Under the pieces are notes generated by a model. The model searched no databases and had not been told where the DNA came from. It saw nothing but the letters and a program-made list of their open reading frames with translations. A DNA stretch of 6,633 nt from Syntrophobacterales bacterium (GTDB taxonomy: Bacteria > Desulfobacterota > Syntrophia > Syntrophales > JAAYKM01): positions 1 through 6,633 of the forward strand of contig JAITWQ010000129.1 of the NCBI GenBank assembly GCA_031285215.1, in the 5' to 3' direction. Positions within the stretch are counted from its first letter, which is position 1. Each line of letters begins with the position of its first letter. Shown piece after piece: positions 1 through 6,633 of this stretch. A program made the translations under genes and the position numbers.

Positions 1-3000
1 AAGAGCCGAGGTCACATCCTTTGCCATATTTTTAATCATGGGCAGCCAATTGTCGTCATAGTTGTACTGGCGTAATGTCTTTTCCATAACCAGTTGTGAT
101 TTCTCCTCCTCATGATGCTGATAATCAATGAAACGAAAGATATCATGCAGGAAAAGACCCGCCCTTGTTCCTCCGGGAAAGGAAAAGGGACTGGCAAAAT
201 CCGTTTTTTTTGCCGGTAAATTTTTTTCCGTTCTTTCCTCTTCCGCCAATTCAGGCATATCGTCCCATGGTATCTCGCCAGAGGTCGGCCTGTTGTGGGT
301 TGTCAGGGCGGAATAGCTGGTTACACGCCAGTTTGTCCGGATGAGGCGTTTAAAAGGCCGGCAGGAAAGAATGCTGCCGCAGCGCGGATGGGGCAGATAA
401 GCAGGCTCTGTTTCCGGAAGATCGGCAATGGCGATTGCCTGTGGGGAAATATCCCTTATTTTTTCTAAATCACGGAGAAAATCTTCATCCATGAACAGTT
501 TATGCCGGTTTTGCGCTTCGTCAATCAGATTTGTTTCGTCCATTTCCGGCGTTTGCTGCCAAAGATAGGCGGCGGCGGAGAAGTGACTGTTTTTATTGCG
601 GCATCCCACATAATAGATACGATGCTTTGCCCGCGTCAGAGCAACGTAGAGGAGGCGCACCTCTTCGGCCAGCGATTCCTGACGGAAGAAACGGCAATGC
701 TCATCAAACCGCTCTGACCCCAGATCAAGAACGAGGCGAAACTCCTGCTCCGGATCATGGTACAGAACGTATGGCGGATTTTTTTCCTGACGTCCCGCTT
801 TCCAGGAAAAAGGGCAAAAGACAACGGGGTATTCAAGGCCCTTGCTTTTATGGATGGTAACAACACGCACGGCCTTTTCGTCCCGTTCCAGCCTTAGTTC
901 GTATTCTTCCGGTAGAGTTTCTCCGCTTTTTATGCGCTCATTAAGCCAGTCCATAAGTTCGTGCATGGACAGATGACCGCCGGCGGCGGCCTGATGCAAA
1001 AGCTCTCCCAGATGCAGGATGTTCGTCAGATGCCTTTCTCCCTGCCTTAAGGCCAGGATGCCGCTGTAAACTTTCTCTTCCGCGAGAAAGGAGCGGAACA
1101 TGCGGATAAAACCGTCGTTAAGCCAAAGGGTATGATAGCCATAAAAGCGCTGCCGGATGGCTTCTTCATCGTCTGCGGAGAGAGACGCAATGTCACTGCC
1201 GTTTCTGGCCATGAGCGTCGTAGCAAGGGCTCTGCGCAGCATGGGTTGATTATGGGGATTGGCCAGCACCAGAAGAATGTGCTGTAAATCTTCTGCGGCA
1301 GAGGAATGAAAAACATTTTCCTGCGAAGAAACGGCGTGAGGGATATTCACCTGTGACAAGGCGTTGCTGATGATGCCCGTTTCGCGGTTCGTGCGCACCA
1401 GAACGGCAATGTCCTGTGGTTGAAGGGGCCGTGTTCCGGCCATGGCGCGATTTTCCCGGCCAAGGCGGATAAGGCGGCTTATTTCGGCGGCAACGGCCCG
1501 GGCAATACGCGTTTCCAGAGAGATATTTTGACGGTGGTTTTTAGCGGCGTCATTTGGGTAATCTGCGTTTTCACTGCCGTGTTCATCATCGTCTTCTGGT
1601 GAAACCCAAAACTGGAAAGGCGCTTCCTTTGCGCCGTCAATGGTGAGATATTCCCTCTCCGGCTTCCTCGCCGCAGAAATGGAATGGTAATCAATGCCAT
1701 CGTAGATAAAAGGCTTGCGGGCCAGACCGAACAGGACGTTGATGGCGTTGATCAATTCCGGTTCGGAACGCCAGTTCTCTGTCAGGGTATAGATATGCCG
1801 CATACTGCGGCGGGCCTGGAGATAGGCGAAAATATCCGCTCCGCGAAAGGCGTAAATAGCCTGTTTCGGATCGCCAATGGCAAAAAACGGCCGCCGGCTT
1901 TTATCGCCGCGAAGAAAGAGATGATGAAAAATGGCGTATTGAACAGTATCGGTATCCTGAAATTCATCAATTAAAACAGCTTTGAAGCGATTTCTGATTT
2001 TTCCGGCGAGATTTCCGTTTTCTGTGAGGGCGCGTTGTAAGCGCTGGAGAAGATCGTCATAGGAGAGAAGATTTTTCTGTTCCTTTTGGGCGGAAAGTTC
2101 CCCTTTGGCGGTGGTGATCATCTCCCGTTTCAGAAAAAGGAGATGAAGATCCAGAAGCCGTTGTAATTTACCGGCCGCCGTGAGGAAGTTGTCCACATCA
2201 TGGAAAAAGGTATGGTCAGGCGTTGCGTGTCCCTTGTGCGTATTTTTTTCCAGGACGGATGACGACATTTTGGCAAGTTCTGGAATGGGCGGAAAGGACA
2301 GTGCTTCTCCGGCAAAAAAAATGTCCAGCTGGCGGAAAACAGAGGTAATTTTTGTCCCGTATATTCTTCTGTTAAGATCGGCATGGCACAGCAGTTCTTC
2401 CAGACAATCCCTTTCCTGAAACCATGATTGCCGCAAAGAGGCGAACAGAGACGCCAAGCGGCCGGCCTCCTCTTCCGTTTCTTTTTCGTCCGGCGGAGAA
2501 ACGGCCGGAATCAGCGTCAGGGTGGCAGTAAAAGGAATCTTTTGCAGCAGTCCTTCATAGGTGAAAGGGGAAATATTTTCTTCCAGGGCGTAGGACACAA
2601 GGCAGGGTGCGCCATGATAAAAATGACGCCGCCAGAAATCCTGAGCGAAGCTGCGCCTGATCGCTTCTTCGCCGGGGAGGAGTTCGGCGGCAAAAGAAGT
2701 GCCGCTTTCCAGGGCGTATTCCTGTAACATGCGGAGACAAAAACTGTGAATGGTTAGAATAGAGGCCTCTTCTATATTTTTAAGGGCCGTTTTGAGAAGC
2801 CGCTGTTTTTCTTCATATTGCTTTTCCTGGCGGGCCTTTTGCAGCAGACCGTGCAAAAACGGATCTGCTGACTCCCCCCGGAAGAAGGCCTCGTTTGCGT
2901 TTTTGAGGGTATGGCGGATACGCTCGCGCAGCTCTTCCGTAGCGGCGACGGTGTAGGTGACCACCAGAATATCCTGCGGCGCAAGATTGTATTCCACGAT

Positions 3001-3108
3001 GAGGCGGAGAAAAATTCCCACAATGGTATGGGTTTTTCCTGTCCCGGCGCTGGCTTCAATCAGATTGGAGCCGTCAAGGGGGGAATGGAGGAGGTCAAAA
3101 GCGTTCAT
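1..3108 (-). CDS. recB: RecB, exodeoxyribonuclease V beta subunit (3'-truncated by window edge)
   Basis: This is the 3'-5' helicase and nuclease subunit of RecBCD, which resects DNA double-strand ends in the cytoplasm and loads RecA. The frame reads 1036 codons from ATG at 3106-3108 to position 1 with no stop. The start is supported by the Walker A motif lying close to the N-terminus (ASAGTGKT, residues 19-26), as in known RecB. UvrD/Rep superfamily 1 motifs follow in order: LIDEFQDTD (about 379-387), GDPKQAIYAFRG (412-423), ENWRS (444-448), TIHKSKGLEYPVVF (751-764) and YVALTRAKHR (821-830). Near the end, FPGG..AGLFLHDIF opens the C-terminal nuclease domain. H988 matches the first metal-binding histidine of RecB (H956 in E. 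coli). The later acidic and lysine residues lie outside the window, so perhaps 150-200 residues are missing. The ribosome site is weak (AGAAG only). recC is not directly upstream. No frameshift is seen. Confidence 0.95.
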   Translation of the reverse strand, partial: MNAFDLLHSPLDGSNLIEASAGTGKTHTIVGIFLRLIVEYNLAPQDILVVTYTVAATEELRERIRHTLKNANEAFFRGESADPFLHGLLQKARQEKQYEEKQRLLKTALKNIEEASILTIHSFCLRMLQEYALESGTSFAAELLPGEEAIRRSFAQDFWRRHFYHGAPCLVSYALEENISPFTYEGLLQKIPFTATLTLIPAVSPPDEKETEEEAGRLASLFASLRQSWFQERDCLEELLCHADLNRRIYGTKITSVFRQLDIFFAGEALSFPPIPELAKMSSSVLEKNTHKGHATPDHTFFHDVDNFLTAAGKLQRLLDLHLLFLKREMITTAKGELSAQKEQKNLLSYDDLLQRLQRALTENGNLAGKIRNRFKAVLIDEFQDTDTVQYAIFHHLFLRGDKSRRPFFAIGDPKQAIYAFRGADIFAYLQARRSMRHIYTLTENWRSEPELINAINVLFGLARKPFIYDGIDYHSISAARKPEREYLTIDGAKEAPFQFWVSPEDDDEHGSENADYPNDAAKNHRQNISLETRIARAVAAEISRLIRLGRENRAMAGTRPLQPQDIAVLVRTNRETGIISNALSQVNIPHAVSSQENVFHSSAAEDLQHILLVLANPHNQPMLRRALATTLMARNGSDIASLSADDEEAIRQRFYGYHTLWLNDGFIRMFRSFLAEEKVYSGILALRQGERHLTNILHLGELLHQAAAGGHLSMHELMDWLNERIKSGETLPEEYELRLERDEKAVRVVTIHKSKGLEYPVVFCPFSWKAGRQEKNPPYVLYHDPEQEFRLVLDLGSERFDEHCRFFRQESLAEEVRLLYVALTRAKHRIYYVGCRNKNSHFSAAAYLWQQTPEMDETNLIDEAQNRHKLFMDEDFLRDLEKIRDISPQAIAIADLPETEPAYLPHPRCGSILSCRPFKRLIRTNWRVTSYSALTTHNRPTSGEIPWDDMPELAEEERTEKNLPAKKTDFASPFSFPGGTRAGLFLHDIFRFIDYQHHEEEKSQLVMEKTLRQYNYDDNWLPMIKNMAKDVTSAL

Positions 3109-3182
3109 TGGGGCTTCTGTTAAAAACCATGACAAAAAAGTTTATTATGCCCCTTTGACCGCAGGGGTTTGCCTGACATCCT

Positions 3183-3200
3183 AAATAATGCAAATTATTT
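3183..3200. promoter_or_regulatory. Perfect 7-bp AT-rich inverted repeat, candidate operator
   Basis: AAATAAT and ATTATTT are exact reverse complements separated by GCAA. An 18-base dyad of this kind suits a dimeric helix-turn-helix protein and lies between two divergent genes. No T-tract follows, so it is not an intrinsic terminator. Whether the adjacent NrpR-like protein binds it is inference only. Confidence 0.4.
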
Positions 3201-3253
3201 CCTTTGTGCAAGCCTTTTCATGTTATTTTGCCGGAGGGAAATGCCGCCGCCGC

Positions 3254-3263
3254 AAACCGGTTT
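3254..3263. promoter_or_regulatory. AAACCGGTTT palindrome next to a TTGACA box
   Basis: This is a perfect 10-base palindrome four bases upstream of TTGACA (3268-3273). It is well placed to act as a protein-binding site over a promoter for the NrpR-like gene. Ten-base palindromes can occur by chance, and the -10 element is poor, so confidence is low. Confidence 0.25.
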
Positions 3264-3332
3264 TTAGTTGACAGCCATGATCTGGCCGTGATAGGAGCAT
3301 CGGCAAGCAATAACCGTATGCCGAAGGATACG

Positions 3333-4322
3333 ATGAAAAACGAAGAAGTGGAACGAAAAATTTTACTGATCCTGAGAATTCTTCACAGCAGCGGAGATGC
3401 CATGGGCGCCCGTCTTATCGCCCGCCAGATGGAAGAATACGGGGCTTTTCTAAGTGAGCGGACCGTCCGCTATTACCTGAAAATCATGGACGAAAGGGGT
3501 CTGACGCGTCTTTTAGGCCATCACGACGGACGGGTGATTACGGAGCTTGGCATTGATGAGATCGCCCAGGCAAGGGTTCAGGATAAAGTAGGTTTTGCCA
3601 TCTCCCGCATTGAAAGTCTGGCTTTTCGCACCACCTTTGATTTGGACAGCCGGGAGGGAATGGTACCCGTAAATGTTTCCCTCTTTGATGAAAAGACTTT
3701 CGATAACGCCCTTTCCGCCATGAAACCGGCTTTTGAGGCTGGTTTTTTTGTCAGCGATCGTGTTGCCGTCGCCAAGCCGGGAGAAAGGGTCGGGGAAATT
3801 TTTATTCCTGCCGGCAAGGTGGGCTTTGTCACCGTTTGCAGTATTGCCGTAAACGGCGTTCTCCTCAAAAACGGCATCCCCATGGATTCCAAATTTGGCG
3901 GGATTTTGCAGATTGTTAACGGGAAGCCCGTCCGCTTTACGGAATTAATCTATTATTCCGGGACATCTATTGATCCGACGGAAATTTTTATTTTGGGTAA
4001 AATGACTTCGGTAGGGGACGCTGTTCGTCAGGGAAACGGCCGTATTCTGGCTAATTTCCGCGATATTCCGGCGGTCACGGTCAGTTTGGTGGAGAAAATT
4101 CGTTTGCGCCTTCAGGAAACAGGCATTACGGGCATCTTTCTGATCGGCGGCGTAAGCGAACCCGTAAGCCAGGTTCCCGTTGACCCCAACAGGGTGGGAA
4201 TTGTTATGCTTGGCGGTTTGAATCCCGTTGCCTGCGCCCATGAAGCGGGTATTGACGTGGATAATCGCGCCATGTTTACCGTTATGGATTTTGGCCGTCT
4301 CCGTCCTTTTAAAGAGCTGTAA
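3333..4322 (+). CDS. nrpR: NrpR-like (DUF128) nitrogen regulator with winged-helix N-terminus
   Basis: This 329-residue protein is probably a cytoplasmic transcriptional regulator. Residues about 5-75 form a winged helix-turn-helix: the helix RKILLILRILHSSG, a second helix GARLIARQMEEYG, a recognition helix SERTVRYYLKIM (41-52), then a wing around GRVITELGIDEI. From about residue 85 comes a single NrpR/DUF128 domain (VGFAISRIESLAFRTTFDLD, VPVNVSLF, FGGILQIVNGKPVRFTELIYYSG, GIVMLGGLNPVACAHEAGID). Methanogen NrpR represses nif and glnA genes and is released by 2-oxoglutarate; one HTH plus one domain matches the shorter NrpRI-type layout, not the double-domain form. The start at 3333 is chosen because AAGGA lies four bases before it and the HTH begins at once. 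ATG 3318 is an alternative, and the frame stays open up to a TTG at 3204. The co-oriented gdhA starts 128 bases downstream, which supports a nitrogen role. Its ligand and target sites in this organism are inferred. Confidence 0.85.
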   Translation: MKNEEVERKILLILRILHSSGDAMGARLIARQMEEYGAFLSERTVRYYLKIMDERGLTRLLGHHDGRVITELGIDEIAQARVQDKVGFAISRIESLAFRTTFDLDSREGMVPVNVSLFDEKTFDNALSAMKPAFEAGFFVSDRVAVAKPGERVGEIFIPAGKVGFVTVCSIAVNGVLLKNGIPMDSKFGGILQIVNGKPVRFTELIYYSGTSIDPTEIFILGKMTSVGDAVRQGNGRILANFRDIPAVTVSLVEKIRLRLQETGITGIFLIGGVSEPVSQVPVDPNRVGIVMLGGLNPVACAHEAGIDVDNRAMFTVMDFGRLRPFKEL

Positions 4323-4408
4323 ACAGACCTCATAATGGCCGCTGTCAAAATAATAAAAATATCATTGTCCCCTTAAAGAGGGCGAATTTGGTTTTGAAAA
4401 AGTTTTTT

Positions 4409-4422
4409 ACAGGCATACCTGT
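4409..4422. promoter_or_regulatory. ACAGG-N4-CCTGT inverted repeat, candidate gdhA operator
   Basis: ACAGG and CCTGT are exact reverse complements around a CATA spacer, 28 bases before the gdhA start codon. A dyad at this place could be a repressor site overlapping the promoter or early leader. It does not match the GGAA-N6-TTCC operator known for Methanococcus NrpR, so binding by the upstream regulator is a hypothesis. A translational role by RNA pairing is less likely because the stem is short. Confidence 0.4.
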
Positions 4423-4432
4423 TGAATTTTAA

Positions 4433-5791
<1,359 letters not shown>

Positions 5792-5808
5792 AAAGCAGTT
5801 CTTTGAGG

Positions 5809-5855
5809 ACGGGTGGCAGTACGGTTTTTACCGGAGGCCATCCGTTTTTTATTTT
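5809..5855 (+). terminator. Intrinsic terminator of gdhA
   Basis: ACGGGTGGC (5809-5817) pairs with GCCATCCGT (5837-5845), giving nine base pairs with one G-U. The loop contains a nested CGGT/ACCG hairpin, and the 3' arm runs directly into TTTTTTATTTT. It begins 17 bases after the gdhA stop, as expected for a rho-independent terminator ending the unit. Confidence 0.88.
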
Positions 5856-5879
5856 GGCTTCGTTTCTGTGTTTGGATTG

Positions 5880-5972
5880 AACTTCCTGCGGGAGACAAAC
5901 TTCCAATTTCGCACCGCACTTTCTGCGGGCTACTGCCGCCATTACGCCAAACCGCCCCGTTAGCGGTAGTGC
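5880..5972. repeat. GC-rich structured non-coding element, attC-like or repeat half-site (uncertain)
   Basis: This stretch between the gdhA terminator and the AT-rich gene has dense secondary structure and no coding signal. CCGCA (5914-5918) pairs with TGCGG (5924-5928). ACTGCCGC (5932-5939) pairs with GCGGTAGT (5963-5970) with one G-U, and inside this TTACG/CGTTA continue the stem with one mismatch. CTGCGGG occurs twice (5886-5892, 5923-5929), as does AACTTCC (5880-5886, 5898-5904). GTTAGCG at 5959-5965 partly resembles the integron core GTTRRRY, and the G+C content falls abruptly right after the element. From memory the ACGCCAAACCGC core resembles attC-like spacers flanking small AT-rich cassettes in some Bacteroidota, but a full paired R'/R'' architecture is not visible. 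It could also be a REP-type repeat. Confidence 0.35.
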
Positions 5973-5982
5973 ATTTTTATCA

Positions 5983-6579
5983 TTATTTATTTCTATTGAT
6001 TTCAAGAATATGTAAATTATTTTTATTTGCGATTTGACGATATTTTTTTACTAATTCGGGTGTTGCAAAGAATATAGGAAAAAACAAATCGAAATTTCCT
6101 AACAAACAAACTTTTCCATTCTCAAAATGAAAAGTCGGAAACTTTTCTTCTCGTGTAATTATTTTGAAAAACATCTTTAATTCCCTTGCCGTTTCAAGTT
6201 TGATTTTTTTTGATTTTGTATTATCAAGTTTTTTCACAAACTCAATCCAAATATACTTATCTTCATAATCTAAACTGCTTATAATTCTGATTATGTCAAA
6301 GTTTGATAAATTTTCAAAATCAAAATCAATAAAAATGGGACAGTCGGAATTTTCAAATATTTCAATCGCAAATTTTAAAAAATAATTTTCGTATTTTGAG
6401 AAATCTTTATCAATTGAATTTGTTTCATAAAATTCGGAAACTTCATTTTCTTCGCAGGAAAGCAAATGGTCAAAAAGTCCTATTTGATATTGCATCATAT
6501 TTTGAGGACATATCAAATCGTCATTCTCATCAAAAAACTCACTTCGCTTAATTAAGAATTCATTTTCAATTAGTTTCAT
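5983..6579 (-). CDS. AT-rich orphan hypothetical protein, 198 aa
   Basis: I do not recognise this protein. It is acidic and rich in Phe, Ile, Glu, Asp, Lys and Asn, as expected from its low G+C. There is no N-terminal signal peptide, no clear membrane segment and no obvious catalytic motif. Visible stretches include an acidic N-terminal half with SCEENEVSEFYE, a segment CPIFIDFDFENLSNFDIIRII resembling alternating strands and helices, and a C-terminal part FHFENGKVCLLGNFDLFFPIFF then a charged helix PELVKKYRQIANKNN. The frame is uninterrupted. ATG 6577-6579 has an AAAAGG tract 10 bases upstream (complement of 6590-6595), a weak and rather distant ribosome site. It converges on gdhA, and its base composition differs sharply from the rest of the window. 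A GC-rich structured element lies just past its stop. Together these suggest a horizontally acquired cassette gene. That it is expressed is likely but unproven. Confidence 0.7.
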   Translation of the reverse strand: MKLIENEFLIKRSEFFDENDDLICPQNMMQYQIGLFDHLLSCEENEVSEFYETNSIDKDFSKYENYFLKFAIEIFENSDCPIFIDFDFENLSNFDIIRIISSLDYEDKYIWIEFVKKLDNTKSKKIKLETARELKMFFKIITREEKFPTFHFENGKVCLLGNFDLFFPIFFATPELVKKYRQIANKNNLHILEINRNK

Positions 6580-6633
6580 TGTATTTCTGCCTTTTATTAT
6601 TCACTTTTCAAATTTTGCTCTCGGTGTCCCACT
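6580..6633. other. Upstream region of the AT-rich gene, cut by the window end
   Basis: Fifty-four bases precede the start of the minus-strand orphan gene. Read on the minus strand they are A-rich, with an AAAAGG tract and no convincing -35/-10 pair. The outermost bases CTCTCGGTGTCCCACT rise again in G+C and may be the other boundary of the AT-rich segment, but too little is present to name an element. Confidence 0.3.

Larger units (their letters stand above)
3109..3332. promoter_or_regulatory. Divergent intergenic region between recB and the NrpR-like gene
   Basis: These 224 bases hold the 5' ends of two genes read outward and so should contain both promoters. On the plus strand a perfect TTGACA (3268-3273) resembles a -35 box, but no good -10 hexamer follows at 16-18 bases. 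On the minus strand CATAAT (3144-3149) resembles a -10 box for recB, without a convincing -35. Three symmetric elements lie between: CCCCT-N8-AGGGG (3150-3167), AAATAAT-GCAA-ATTATTT (3183-3200) and AAACCGGTTT (3254-3263). No RNA gene or further coding region was recognised. Promoter calls are tentative; the location as a shared regulatory region is inferred from the divergent layout. Confidence 0.55.

Noticed and set aside
128..3184. Many short open frames on both strands across the recB region
   Set aside because: All overlap the continuous 1036-codon recB frame, whose helicase motifs appear in correct order; the short frames have no motifs or ribosome sites.
3204..3332. N-terminal extension of the NrpR-like protein from TTG at 3204
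   Set aside because: The added residues are not helix-turn-helix-like, TTG has no ribosome site, and the stretch contains the palindrome and TTGACA box expected of a promoter region. ATG 3333 has AAGGA at close range and starts the HTH directly.
3945..4348. Minus-strand open frames opposite the NrpR-like gene
   Set aside because: They are antisense shadows of a recognisable regulator and encode no family I recognise.
6615..6633. Insertion-sequence terminal repeat at the right edge (GTGTCCCACT)
   Set aside because: The bases look like some insertion-sequence ends, but no partner repeat or transposase is in the window, so the call cannot be supported.

Overview
The window is a bacterial chromosomal segment with two composition regimes. 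Positions 1 to about 5860 are roughly 50% G+C or higher and carry three well-kept housekeeping or nitrogen genes. Positions about 5973 to 6633 are very AT-rich (about 27% G+C in a sampled line) and carry one unrecognised gene. A bacterial RecB, an NrpR/DUF128-type regulator and a hexameric glutamate dehydrogenase suggest an anaerobic, possibly syntrophic deltaproteobacterial lineage. That assignment is an inference from gene content and composition, not a demonstrated identity.

Layout: (1) 1-3108, minus strand, is a 3'-truncated recB. It is open for 1036 codons without a stop and reaches the first active-site histidine of its nuclease domain before the window ends. (2) 3109-3332 is a divergent intergenic region holding two short palindromes, a weak hairpin and a TTGACA box. 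(3) 3333-4322, plus strand, encodes an NrpR-like nitrogen regulator (winged helix plus one DUF128/NrpR domain). (4) 4323-4450 is a leader with an ACAGG-N4-CCTGT inverted repeat and a strong Shine-Dalgarno. (5) 4451-5791, plus strand, is gdhA, closed by a clear intrinsic terminator at 5809-5855. (6) About 5880-5972 is a GC-rich, non-coding stretch with hairpins and short direct repeats that looks like a recombination-site or cassette-boundary element. (7) 5983-6579, minus strand, is an AT-rich 198-residue orphan gene converging on gdhA.

How they fit together: NrpR proteins in methanogens repress nitrogen-assimilation genes and are released by 2-oxoglutarate. GdhA consumes 2-oxoglutarate and ammonium to make glutamate. 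A regulator of this family directly upstream of, and co-oriented with, gdhA makes a plausible local control circuit in which the regulator reads the enzyme's own substrate. recB belongs to double-strand-break repair and appears to share only the divergent intergenic region. The right-hand AT-rich gene with its GC-rich flank looks like a separately acquired cassette placed beyond the gdhA terminator.
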